DNA of 64,000 nucleotides from Marinicella sp. (GTDB lineage: Bacteria; Pseudomonadota; Gammaproteobacteria; Xanthomonadales; Marinicellaceae). The notes beneath the pieces are model-generated. The model was not told where the DNA came from and did no database searches. It saw only the letters and a list, made by a program, of their open reading frames with translations. Made by a program: the position numbers and the translations under genes. Positions 36,291-45,825 of this stretch are shown here, one piece after another (within the stretch, counting starts at the first letter, position 1; each line of letters starts with the position of its first letter). The stretch lies in contig JANQRW010000010.1 of the NCBI GenBank assembly GCA_028284365.1, positions 20,769 through 84,768 on the forward strand, in the 5' to 3' direction.

Positions 36291-37418
36291 TTATCCTACC
36301 GGAAAAGTTAGGGTGCATTTTAAGCCGTTTTGTGAAACATAGTCACATTCCCCGTTCAGTAATTTAACACGTTCAGACATTCCTGTCATGCCATTCCCCA
36401 TTTGAGACTGACCTAAACCGACACCATTGTCCTGAATCATTAAAACCACGGTGTTTTTATTACGCTCCAATTTGACCTTCAAGTGTGACGCTTGCGCATG
36501 TTTCATGGTATTGGTGATCAATTCCTGAGCGCAGCGCAATATGGTTTGTGCTAATTTCGGATCTTCAACCAAAAACTCATCGGGTATTTCTTGAGTGACT
36601 TTCAATCGTGGCAACCCTGAAAGCAATTCTCTGATGGCCAACCCCAAATCCAAAGTACCTGATTGTCTGAAACTGCCAACCACTTCACGAACATCTGAAA
36701 GCAGTAATCTGGCAATTGAATGGGCTTTTTTGACGTAACTTTGTGGCTTACCGTCTGTCATATGCGAAGCTGCTTCTAGGTTCAGTGTCAAAGCTGTTAA
36801 ATGATGTCCTATTAAATCATGCAGCTCACGAGAAATTCTCAGCCTTTCATTGATCCTGGAGCTGTCTGCCAACAAGACTTGTGTGGCCTTAAGCTCAGTA
36901 TTCAACATACGCAATTCTTCTTTGGCATTTTGCTGTTTGAAAGCAACCAATGAGATAATAAAGGAGAACACTGAAAAACCCAGATAGATAAAAAACAGCA
37001 CAAAATTCTGCGCTCGGTTATCTATATCACTGCCGATATAGCTGAATTGTAAACCAATCAATAAGTTACAGACAAACAACAACAACAAGCTTTGCTGGAT
37101 TGGAAACAACCACGCCAAAAGCACTGAGATAATCAAGGCGTAAAAAATACCAGCGGCACTGTCGGTGACATGGTTGATGACCAATACCAAGATCGCCAAA
37201 ATGACTATAGAAAGCCAGGCTTTGAGCTTGAAGCTCATCTGACCAATGTTATTAGTAACAAACCAAAACATCAACCCAAACAGAATGTGGGATATCAGAT
37301 AGGCACTGAAATTGGGGGTAAAGCTTTCGTATTCAATGAACAGTAAAATAGACAGACTGAGCCAGATAATCAGCCCAGCCAGCCTTATTAACTTGATATG
37401 CGAGTATCGATAGACCAT
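36291..37418 (-). CDS. Sensor histidine kinase, NarX/DesK type (HisKA_3)
   Basis: 375 residues. Five or six membrane helices fill residues 10-160 with little periplasmic loop, so it may sense a membrane or cytosolic signal. The phosphorylated His200 lies in SRELHDLIGHHL, the N box near 300 (AQELITNTMKHA) and the G box in QDNGVGLGQSQMGNGMTGM. It is organised with the downstream response regulator as one unit. Confidence 0.92.
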   Translation of the reverse strand: MVYRYSHIKLIRLAGLIIWLSLSILLFIEYESFTPNFSAYLISHILFGLMFWFVTNNIGQMSFKLKAWLSIVILAILVLVINHVTDSAAGIFYALIISVLLAWLFPIQQSLLLLFVCNLLIGLQFSYIGSDIDNRAQNFVLFFIYLGFSVFSFIISLVAFKQQNAKEELRMLNTELKATQVLLADSSRINERLRISRELHDLIGHHLTALTLNLEAASHMTDGKPQSYVKKAHSIARLLLSDVREVVGSFRQSGTLDLGLAIRELLSGLPRLKVTQEIPDEFLVEDPKLAQTILRCAQELITNTMKHAQASHLKVKLERNKNTVVLMIQDNGVGLGQSQMGNGMTGMSERVKLLNGECDYVSQNGLKCTLTFPVG

Positions 37419-37443
37419 CAGTATTTAAATCGATGCCTCCAAC

Positions 37444-38625
37444 TCATTTAATCACGAATTTGTTATCACCTTTGGTTTCAACTTCACGAGTAATGGTGGT
37501 ATCACCTACCAGCCAGTAGTAAATGGCTTGTCCTTGTGACAGTTTCCTTTCAACCAGAATCGTTTGGTTCTGAATATAAATCAAATCACTTTTTTTAAGT
37601 TTTTTTGCAGCTATCGTGTACTTAACACGTTTGTTTTTTATATGCTCACGTCTCAGGTCATCTTGATCCTCGACGTTGTCATTAACTGCCACAAAATTTA
37701 AATTCGTGGGATCAATTACTTTCTTTTGTTGAACTTTTTTGACATTCGGTGTATCACCTTGAATCGCTTCGGGATCTTTGCGATATTTGCCGCTGCCTTT
37801 TTCTATCAATTTATGAACAGCAGGATCATATGCTTCTTTCATCCAAAAAAACAGCACCACGCCCTGATTAAGAAAGCGTTTAATCAACACCGCTGAATTT
37901 TTAACATATAACTCATCTTTTGTTTTGATATTGTTGTAGCTCAAAAGCTTCTCAACCCTTTTACTGCGAGCGTAGCGTTTTCTTAAAGCTTCTTTGTCGG
38001 CATCAACATCCTCTGTTACCATCACAGCAACTTCAGGTTCAATTGAACTTTGCTCTTTGACAACAGCTTCAACCTGTTCAGATACCGTTGACTCAACTTG
38101 TACAGATGGTTTCTTTGATACACCGCCTTTTTTGACTGTTGCGGTAGGTACGCCCAAGTTAATTTCGGCCAGATTTTCAAGTAAATCTTCTTTGTTATTA
38201 TCAAAGGCATGTTTGCCAAAATCTGGAGCCTCAATTTCTGTGTCTATTTCAGGTTTATCGATAACCACTTGTTTTTGCACAGTGGTGTTACTGGCTGATG
38301 AAGGCGAGATTTGAGCAATCTTGGCTCCTGGTACAGCAGTAATGGAGATGCTCTGATACACTGAATTTTTCAAAGACATTTGCACATCCCGCTCCCCCCT
38401 ATTGGTCAACGCATTTCGGATGGTACTGTGCCAAGCAGCAGGTGCGGTAACTTTTAGTTGCCAGTTATTTTTTAAAGCTTGTTTACCAATACCCCCCATT
38501 CTGTTATTGAAATTAGGCAGTTTATACTGGTTTTCAGTCATGCCCCATGATGGTAATTCAGCGGCTTTTCCTGGTTGTACCGATAACAACAAAGCCACGA
38601 AAATCAGTTTCATTACTTTATTCAT
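37444..38625 (-). CDS. Exported protein with an internally duplicated domain
   Basis: 393 residues, not recognised. A signal peptide is clear (MNKVMKLIFVALLLSVQPGKAA). The middle (about 110-205) is acidic and low in complexity, probably disordered. Two related segments follow, near 218-275 and 325-390. Each has KRV, then D-LY(V/I)-N, an L-R-L-QG core and an aromatic pair before Trp (LNQGVVLFFWM and LSQGQAIYYWL). Its ATG overlaps the fumC stop by four bases and the kinase gene follows, so it is placed between metabolism and signalling genes in one transcript. Confidence 0.75.
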   Translation of the reverse strand: MNKVMKLIFVALLLSVQPGKAAELPSWGMTENQYKLPNFNNRMGGIGKQALKNNWQLKVTAPAAWHSTIRNALTNRGERDVQMSLKNSVYQSISITAVPGAKIAQISPSSASNTTVQKQVVIDKPEIDTEIEAPDFGKHAFDNNKEDLLENLAEINLGVPTATVKKGGVSKKPSVQVESTVSEQVEAVVKEQSSIEPEVAVMVTEDVDADKEALRKRYARSKRVEKLLSYNNIKTKDELYVKNSAVLIKRFLNQGVVLFFWMKEAYDPAVHKLIEKGSGKYRKDPEAIQGDTPNVKKVQQKKVIDPTNLNFVAVNDNVEDQDDLRREHIKNKRVKYTIAAKKLKKSDLIYIQNQTILVERKLSQGQAIYYWLVGDTTITREVETKGDNKFVIK

Positions 38626-40007
38626 TGGGTTTCCTCAATACCACCAGTAGTTAATTTAATCGGATCTAAAATTTCTTTGATTTCTTCTTCACTTAAATCT
38701 GTGTTTTCTTTGGTCACATCTAACACAGAGCGTTTTTCTTTATATGCTTGTTTCGCAATTTTAGCTCCCAAGTCATAGCCAATAACAGCGTTTAAGGCAG
38801 TAACCAAAATCGGGTTTTTACCCACATTTTCTGAAACTGCTTCATGATTCACGTTAAAACCCTTAATGGCCTGATGAGCTAATTGCTGACTTGATGTGCT
38901 CAAAATATGAATACTCTGCAAAACATTATAGGCAATCACCGGTAACATTACGTTAAGCTGAAAATTACCCGACTGTCCTGCTACAGTAACTGTGGCATCA
39001 TTACCAATGACTTGCGCACAAACCATTGCCATCGCTTCGGGAATGACTGGATTGACCTTACCTGGCATAATACTACTGCCTGGTTGTAAAGAGGGTAACT
39101 CAATTTCACCAATCCCAGCCAGTGGGCCTGAATTCATCCAACGCAAATCATTGGCCACTTTCATCAAAGTTGAAGCAATGACTTTTAACTGACCAGATAG
39201 TTCAACAATGTTATCCTGTGCACTGATACCATCAAATTTATTAGCCATAGAAGTAAACTTAACACCAGTAGCAGTGCTCAATTTTTCAGCAAACAAACCA
39301 CCAAACCTCGCATCCGCATTAACACCTGTACCAACAGCAGTTCCTCCTTGTGGTAATTGCGCAACGCGTTGCAAAGTGTCTTGTAATCTTTCTATGTTGG
39401 TTTCAATGATGCTGGCCCAGGTATTGAGTTCCTGGCCGAATGTAACTGGCATGGCATCCATCAAATGAGTGCGGCCGGTTTTGACCACATCGCTCAGCTC
39501 AACAGCTTTATTTCTACACACTGAAACAAAATCAGTCAAAGCCGGTATCAAACCATGAGTCACATTCAAAACACAACTAACAGCAATCGCTGTTGGAATC
39601 ACATCGTTTGAGCTTTGTCCCATGTTGACGTGATCATTGGGGTGAATAAATAATGCATTGGTACTGGCAAGATGAGAAATCACCTCATTACAATTCATGT
39701 TAGAACTGGTACCTGATCCTGTTTGAAAGACATCAATCGGAAAATGACTGTCAACCTCACCCGATTGCACTTTCAAGGCCGCAGCTTTAACAGCCTCACA
39801 GACCTCATCATCCATGTGAGCCAGTGCGTTGTTGGCCTCTGCTGCTGCAGCTTTTATCAGGCCCAAAGCCTTGATAAATTCTCTAGGCATGGTTAGGCCA
39901 CTGATAGGAAAGTTATTAATGGCTCGCTGGGTCTGGGCACCATATAAAGCATCTACAGGCACTTTCAGCTCACCCATGCTGTCTTTTTCAATTCGAAACT
40001 CGGTCAT
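38622..40007 (-). CDS. fumC: Class II fumarate hydratase
   Basis: 461 residues of the fumarase/aspartase superfamily. The signature GSSIMPGKVNP lies near 315-325, and TGRTHLMDAMPVTFGQE and QTGSGTSSNMNCNEV are fumarase-type. It interconverts fumarate and malate in the citric-acid cycle and needs no iron-sulfur cluster, so it is oxidant-stable. Aspartate ammonia-lyase is excluded by the HPNDHVN segment. Confidence 0.95.
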   Translation of the reverse strand: MTEFRIEKDSMGELKVPVDALYGAQTQRAINNFPISGLTMPREFIKALGLIKAAAAEANNALAHMDDEVCEAVKAAALKVQSGEVDSHFPIDVFQTGSGTSSNMNCNEVISHLASTNALFIHPNDHVNMGQSSNDVIPTAIAVSCVLNVTHGLIPALTDFVSVCRNKAVELSDVVKTGRTHLMDAMPVTFGQELNTWASIIETNIERLQDTLQRVAQLPQGGTAVGTGVNADARFGGLFAEKLSTATGVKFTSMANKFDGISAQDNIVELSGQLKVIASTLMKVANDLRWMNSGPLAGIGEIELPSLQPGSSIMPGKVNPVIPEAMAMVCAQVIGNDATVTVAGQSGNFQLNVMLPVIAYNVLQSIHILSTSSQQLAHQAIKGFNVNHEAVSENVGKNPILVTALNAVIGYDLGAKIAKQAYKEKRSVLDVTKENTDLSEEEIKEILDPIKLTTGGIEETQ

Positions 40008-40203
40008 AATTCTGATGGTAAAAAACGAGCAGCGATTATACGCGGAAATCAGTGCAGATTGAATAGGTAGAGGCTTGATATCTACCCAATTGAAAATGTA
40101 CCAATTTGAGCAAAATACTCAAGATTATATTAAAAGCACTTTAACACAGTGGCATAACACATTGTTTATGCACATAATATTTTTCATGAAATTCCCCGAC
40201 AAA

Positions 40204-40758
40204 TTAAAAACTTGAACCAGGATGCTGTAAAAACTCAATTTCTTTCGGTGTAGATTCTCTGCCTAAAATTTTATTTCGATGTGGATAGCGACCGAACTTG
40301 TCAATAATGGCTTTGTGTTTATATTCGAAATCCAGATTGTTTTCCAAACCCGCCTGGGAGAAAACCTTAACTGCTTGTTCATGAATTAACTGCGACTCAC
40401 TGTGCATCAATGGCATATACAGAAAAGCCAGTTTTTTCGGCTCATTAAGCAACTCTTTATCAGCTCCTGTGTCTATAGCTGCCTGTGTTAGAGCAACTGC
40501 CAAGTAATCGTACGCAAAAGCCTGGGCTTGATCTCTGAACATGTTCCTTGAGAACTGATCAAGTACTATGATTTCAGCCAAACGTCCTGCAGCCAACTCA
40601 CGCCATTGGTACAACTCGCCTTTAATGGCTGCCTGATAAGTCGACAAAAAACGTTGTCTTATCTTTGTATCAAATTCTGGATTTTTAATCCACCAATCTT
40701 TGGGCTCAATTTCATTAAACCAAAAATCAAGCACTTCAGACACATTTTTCACAGTCAT
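40204..40758 (-). CDS. DUF924 family protein
   Basis: 184 residues. The pattern DFWF...WWIKNPEFD...RF, then EIIVLDQFSRNMFRD and a C-terminal FGRYPHRNKILGRESTPEE-like segment is characteristic of DUF924. These are helical TPR-like cytosolic proteins with no settled function. It stands alone between fumC and sodB. Confidence 0.87.
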   Translation of the reverse strand: MTVKNVSEVLDFWFNEIEPKDWWIKNPEFDTKIRQRFLSTYQAAIKGELYQWRELAAGRLAEIIVLDQFSRNMFRDQAQAFAYDYLAVALTQAAIDTGADKELLNEPKKLAFLYMPLMHSESQLIHEQAVKVFSQAGLENNLDFEYKHKAIIDKFGRYPHRNKILGRESTPKEIEFLQHPGSSF

Positions 40759-40888
40759 TACCCTATCATTATTTTATTAAAGAGTGCGATAAGGAAAGCT
40801 GTATTTTATCTTAACATTGAGGCTTTAAATTTCTCCAAGCAACCTCATATCGAACTCAATTATTAATTTTAACTACAGGGGCTATTAT

Positions 40889-41467
40889 ATGTCATTTGAA
40901 TTACCAAAATTACCATACGAAAAAACAGCTTTAGAGCCGCACATTTCTGCTGAAACCTTAGATTATCATCATGGCAAGCACCACAACGCTTACGTAAACA
41001 ACTTGAACAACATGATCAAAGATACTGAATTTGAAGGACTTTCTTTGGAAGAAATCATACTCAAATCAAATGGAGGCATTTTTAACAATGCTGCACAAAT
41101 CTGGAACCACACATTTTACTTTAATGGTTTCTCTCCCAATGGCGGCGGCGAACCTTCTGGCAAATTGGCTGAAAAAATCAATGCAGCGTTTGGTGGTTTT
41201 GATGCTTTTGTGGAAAAATTCAACCAAACAGCCATGACAACTTTTGGTTCAGGCTGGGCTTGGCTGGTCCAGAATGATGCAGGTGATTTAGAAATAGTCA
41301 ACAGTTTCAATGCGGGTAACCCAATGACAGATGGTTACCACCCCTTACTCACATGTGACGTGTGGGAACATGCTTACTATGTGGATACACGAAATGACCG
41401 CGGTGGTTATTTGAAAAACTTTTGGAACCTCGTCAATTGGGACTTTGTGGCACAAAACCTAAAATAA
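40889..41467 (+). CDS. sodB: Superoxide dismutase, Fe type
   Basis: 192 residues, cytosolic. Metal ligands are visible: His in YHHGKHHNAYV (His27), His in IWNHTFYF (near 74), and Asp plus His in CDVWEHAYY (near 157-161). AAQIWNHTFYF and FGSGWAWLV mark the iron type. It dismutates superoxide. A hairpin terminator follows 11 bp after the stop. Confidence 0.95.
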   Translation: MSFELPKLPYEKTALEPHISAETLDYHHGKHHNAYVNNLNNMIKDTEFEGLSLEEIILKSNGGIFNNAAQIWNHTFYFNGFSPNGGGEPSGKLAEKINAAFGGFDAFVEKFNQTAMTTFGSGWAWLVQNDAGDLEIVNSFNAGNPMTDGYHPLLTCDVWEHAYYVDTRNDRGGYLKNFWNLVNWDFVAQNLK

Positions 41468-41478
41468 AACCTAACAAC

Positions 41479-41508
41479 AAACGGCCTGTCAATGTGTACA
41501 GGCTGTTT
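41479..41508 (+). terminator. Terminator of sodB
   Basis: An 11-bp stem (one G-U pair) built from AAACGGCCTGT and ACAGGCTGTTT with an 8-base loop, followed by CCTTTC. The poly-T tract is interrupted. Confidence 0.65.
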
Positions 41509-41639
41509 CCTTTCAGGTATGAAAACGGTAACATTTTTATGGTTTGACCTGATCTCACAATTACTAACGTCCATTAAACTGACATTTCAATCAAATTAAC
41601 TGTATCATTGGTTCTAACCGCACTCAGAACTTCCAACAC

Positions 41640-42638
41640 ATGTTCACCAATTACCTTAAATCTAAATTTAAACAATTTCAACCACAATTCAAGCCACCAA
41701 TTACTGGATATAAATCTTGGTTCAGTCTGAGTACGGAAGAGCGCACCTCAGCCAACAACAAAATCATTGATGAAAAAATAATTCGATGGAATAATTTAAT
41801 CAATCGAAGTCAACGGGTTGACTCAGGAAATAAGGGTAATTTCCACATACTCTTTCCCCACATACCCAAAACAGGTGGTACTACATTGGATTACATTATT
41901 GCTAAAAACTACAAAGTTGACTTTGTATACAGAGCCAATGCCAACTCCATTGAAAGAAACTTGGCCAGTATCTACAAGATGCACAATAATTTTAAAGTCC
42001 ATCGCACCTTAATGGGTCACTTTCAACCCAGTGATTATTTGTATCAACTGCTAGATCGCAAAAAATTAGTGCAGCTGGTTTTGTTACGCAACCCAGTTTC
42101 TCGAGTTATTTCTTATTATGATTATTCACGCTCCTCCCCTAATCACCCAAAATATCGTTTAGCCAAACGCATGAGCCTCGCCGATTTTGTCAACAGTCCT
42201 CAAATCGACGACGTATGTAATGGCCAAACGTATCGAATCCTTGGCTGGTTAAAAGATAACTACTGGCAAAATCATCCATACAGTAATGAAGCAGTACTTG
42301 AACTGGCCAAAACACAATTGATGACACGTTATTCTATGTTCGGAGTTACAGAACAATACGATCTATTTTTGTTGATGGCTCAGCGATTATTAGGTTGGCA
42401 GGACATTTATTATCAGCGAAAAAATAAGTCAAATGTGAAAACTGACAAAGGTGCCATCGATGATGACACCAAGACATTGATCCTTGACAAAAACAGTTTA
42501 GACATGGCTTTATATCAATTCATTAATAAGAAATTAGCCGTTCGTTCCAAACAATTAGGAATCAGCGACAAACAAATCAGTTATTTTCAAACCAAAAACA
42601 ACAGTTATTCTGATTTGTTAGCAACCCAATATCTTTGA
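41640..42638 (+). CDS. Sulfotransferase family protein
   Basis: 332 residues. The 5'-phosphosulfate loop is PHIPKTGGTT near 72-81 and the 3'-phosphate motif VLLRNPVSRVISYY near 146-159, so it binds PAPS. The closest family type is Sulfotransfer_2, which includes carbohydrate sulfotransferases. The acceptor is unknown; a surface glycan is a reasonable guess. No membrane anchor is seen. It is convergent with the RND gene, 22 bp apart. Confidence 0.82.
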   Translation: MFTNYLKSKFKQFQPQFKPPITGYKSWFSLSTEERTSANNKIIDEKIIRWNNLINRSQRVDSGNKGNFHILFPHIPKTGGTTLDYIIAKNYKVDFVYRANANSIERNLASIYKMHNNFKVHRTLMGHFQPSDYLYQLLDRKKLVQLVLLRNPVSRVISYYDYSRSSPNHPKYRLAKRMSLADFVNSPQIDDVCNGQTYRILGWLKDNYWQNHPYSNEAVLELAKTQLMTRYSMFGVTEQYDLFLLMAQRLLGWQDIYYQRKNKSNVKTDKGAIDDDTKTLILDKNSLDMALYQFINKKLAVRSKQLGISDKQISYFQTKNNSYSDLLATQYL

Positions 42639-42660
42639 ATATTTGATGTTTTATAAACCA

Positions 42661-45600
42661 TTAATTATCCGTGGTGATTGCTGTCGTTGGTTCATGCTTG
42701 TTAATTTGTGTCTTTTTTCTAACAAACAGACGTTTGGCACCCATCTTAATATCAATACCAATACCATAGAGCGATGGCACCATCAATAAAGTCACAAAAA
42801 ACGCCATAAATACCCCAAAGGCCAATGACACCACAATCGGCTGCAAGAATGCCGCTTGAATTGAGCGTTCCATCATCATCGGCATCAGGCCAACAATGGT
42901 AGTTACTGAAGTCAATAAAATAGGCCTGAATCTGGCCACACCGGCCTCAACAATGGCCTCTTTGGCAGCCATGCCCTTATCTCGCAACTTATTACAATAA
43001 TCCATCAACACCAGATTATCATTAACCACCACCCCAGCCGCTGCCGCTATACCAAAGTATGAAAAAATAGCCATGGTCATATCCATAGTCACATGACCTA
43101 TAACCGCACCGATGAAGGCAAAAGGTATCGCAATCAAAATCAACACCGGTTGAAAGTAGCTTTTGAAAGCAACTGCCAGCAAGAAGTACATAGCAAAAAA
43201 TGCCATGGCATATAAGCCCATAACTTCTTTTATAAATCTGGCCTCGCCCTCAGCTTGGCCCACATTACCACGAATGATACCTGGGTACTTGGCTTCCCAA
43301 GCCGGATAAAAGTTTTCATCTAAGTCTTTGTTGATGTCTTCACGAACATCATCTTTGAGATCTGCGCTGATGCGCGCAGCACGATTACCGTTCCAGCGTT
43401 GGATACTCTTGATGCCAGGTGCATACTCCAAATCCGCCACTGCTAATAAAGGCACTTCTCTGCCATCATTCGTTCGCACATAAAAATTATTCAAACTTTC
43501 AATCGAACGCCTTGATTCAATTGGATAACGTACTTTAACGCGAACATCCTGACCATTTCTTGGCACTCGCTGTACTTCTTCACCAAAGTAAGCCTGTCTG
43601 ACCTGACGATTTATTTCAGCCAAAGTCAGACCCAGCTTGGTCGCACCTGGTTTTAAGGTTAAACGGATTTCTTCAGAAGCGCCCTCTAAGTTATTGCGCA
43701 CGTCATATAAGTTTTCATAGGTGCGCAACTGATCTTCCAGTTCATTGGTGGCAGCTCTTAACACATCTAAATCAGGATGCCTGATGGACACTTCATAAGC
43801 CGGATCATTATTACCTTGGGTGTATTGCACCGACACTTCTTTGGCATCAGGTACATCACCCATGAGCTCACGCAAGCGCACTGAAGCATCTTTGGCTGAC
43901 ATGTTTTGTACCGCTAGTGGTCGGCTTTCAGGCGGCGTCAGCTTCACAATCGCAATAACACTATCGCGTCTGGATCGTGTGTACCAATTTTCAATCAAGC
44001 CACCCTGACCATCTGTCTTTTGGTTGACTTCTTCTTCCAATGCCTTTTCAGCAGTTTGTAATTGAGCCAATATTTCCAACGCCCTGCTGTAAGGCGCACC
44101 CTCAGGCAGCACCACGTTGACAATGATTTCATCTGATTCAATATCCGGCATAAAACTTTTCTTCACCAAACCATTACCAAACATACCAAAACCAATAACC
44201 AACAAACCAATAAAAAAGCTGGTGGTTAAATAACGATTTTTTAAAGACCATTGGGCAATACCACGATAACGATTATGTGCAAAATTAATGATGCTTTGCG
44301 AAACTGCCTTTTGCATTCTGCCCAGGCGATTTTGATCCCTGCGTGGCTTCATTGATGACAAATGTGAGGGTAAAATTAACAATGACTCTATCAAAGAAAA
44401 GGCCAAAGCCAAAATCACCACCCAAGTGATGTGACGGGTAAATTCACTGGTTGACCCACCTAAAAACAACCAAGGCATAAATGCCATGATGGTAGTCAAA
44501 ACACCAAATATCACTGGTTTAGCAACCAATTGTGCGCCTGATATTGCTGATTTAACACCACCACCTAAACGATTTGATTCACTGTGAATACCTTCACCAA
44601 CCACAATTGCATCATCCACCACGATACCCAATACCAATAAGAAGGCGAAGGTTGAAAGCATATTCAATGACACACCCACTGTAGGCAAGAACACAAAAGC
44701 ACCAGCATATGCCGTAGCAATGCCCACAGCAACCCACAGTGCCACTTTAGGCCTTAAGGTCAACATCAGCACAAACAGCACCAAAATAAGACCCATAAAA
44801 GCAGAACTACCAATGGTCTGCATGCGGCCTTTGAAATCCTCAGCCTGATCGTTCCATAAGGTCAGTTTTGCGCCGTTTGGTAAAGTATCTTTGCGTTCAG
44901 CTATCCAGTTTCGAACCGAATCAGATGCTTTTACGATATCCATAATCTCAGTGGTCATGACTTGAATCAAAACCCCAGGTTCTCCATTTAATGTTGCCAA
45001 TATGGGATTGTCTTCAAAGCCATCTATCACTGTGGCCACATCACCCACTTTAATCACACCACCATCGGCTGTTTCTTTGACAATGATTTCTGCAAATTCG
45101 GCTTCGGTATCGGCCTGAGAACGGACTTTCAGTTGATAGGTTCCTACTTGAGTTCGGACCGAACCAGAGGATTGGTTCATCGAAGAATTACGAATTGCTG
45201 ATGCCACATCTGAAAAAGTCAAACCGTAACGTTTTAAGGCATCTTCACCTACCTCAATTGAAATTTCCTCTTCACGGGTACCAAACAGTTGAACCACTGT
45301 GATCGCTGGTAACTGAGCCACTTCACGGCGCAGGGTTTCAGCCAATCTTTTCAGCTCCCTTTCAGTCATGTCACCATGTACTGCAATTCTGATAAACTCA
45401 TCACGATTAATCCACTGACGCACGATGGGTTGCTCTATATCACCAGGAAAAGTTGAAATAGAATCGACTCGAATTTTCACATCATTCATGAATTGGTTGA
45501 AATCAACCTGCTGCTCAGCCAGGATGTAAACGCCCCCAAAACCTTCTTGGGAAGTCGATCGGACCCATTCAATGGCATCCATGTCACTCACAGACTCTTC

Positions 45601-45804
45601 AATGCGTGCCACCAGTTGTTCTTCAACATCTTGTGGTGAAGCGCCCGGCCATGACACCGCTATCTCCAAGCCAGGAAACCTGACTTGTGGATCCATCTCA
45701 CGTTCCAATGAGTTAAAACCAATAAAGCCAGCAATGAATATACCAAACATCAATAAGTTGGCTGCTACAGAATTTTCCGCCCACCAGGCGATCAATCGAT
45801 TCAT
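42661..45804 (-). CDS. RND efflux transporter, inner-membrane subunit
   Basis: 1047 residues, the normal size of a HAE1-type RND pump: helix 1, a long periplasmic loop, helices 2-7, a second loop and helices 8-12. The proton-relay segment VVDDAIVVGEGIHSE in helix 4 keeps both Asp residues, and VNDNLVLMDYCN is the helix 10 counterpart. It exports drugs or lipids with the adaptor encoded 21 bp upstream. No outer-membrane channel gene is in the window. The substrate cannot be predicted. Confidence 0.92.
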   Translation of the reverse strand: MNRLIAWWAENSVAANLLMFGIFIAGFIGFNSLEREMDPQVRFPGLEIAVSWPGASPQDVEEQLVARIEESVSDMDAIEWVRSTSQEGFGGVYILAEQQVDFNQFMNDVKIRVDSISTFPGDIEQPIVRQWINRDEFIRIAVHGDMTERELKRLAETLRREVAQLPAITVVQLFGTREEEISIEVGEDALKRYGLTFSDVASAIRNSSMNQSSGSVRTQVGTYQLKVRSQADTEAEFAEIIVKETADGGVIKVGDVATVIDGFEDNPILATLNGEPGVLIQVMTTEIMDIVKASDSVRNWIAERKDTLPNGAKLTLWNDQAEDFKGRMQTIGSSAFMGLILVLFVLMLTLRPKVALWVAVGIATAYAGAFVFLPTVGVSLNMLSTFAFLLVLGIVVDDAIVVGEGIHSESNRLGGGVKSAISGAQLVAKPVIFGVLTTIMAFMPWLFLGGSTSEFTRHITWVVILALAFSLIESLLILPSHLSSMKPRRDQNRLGRMQKAVSQSIINFAHNRYRGIAQWSLKNRYLTTSFFIGLLVIGFGMFGNGLVKKSFMPDIESDEIIVNVVLPEGAPYSRALEILAQLQTAEKALEEEVNQKTDGQGGLIENWYTRSRRDSVIAIVKLTPPESRPLAVQNMSAKDASVRLRELMGDVPDAKEVSVQYTQGNNDPAYEVSIRHPDLDVLRAATNELEDQLRTYENLYDVRNNLEGASEEIRLTLKPGATKLGLTLAEINRQVRQAYFGEEVQRVPRNGQDVRVKVRYPIESRRSIESLNNFYVRTNDGREVPLLAVADLEYAPGIKSIQRWNGNRAARISADLKDDVREDINKDLDENFYPAWEAKYPGIIRGNVGQAEGEARFIKEVMGLYAMAFFAMYFLLAVAFKSYFQPVLILIAIPFAFIGAVIGHVTMDMTMAIFSYFGIAAAAGVVVNDNLVLMDYCNKLRDKGMAAKEAIVEAGVARFRPILLTSVTTIVGLMPMMMERSIQAAFLQPIVVSLAFGVFMAFFVTLLMVPSLYGIGIDIKMGAKRLFVRKKTQINKHEPTTAITTDN

Positions 45805-45825
45805 AGGTATCTCCGCAATGTTGGC

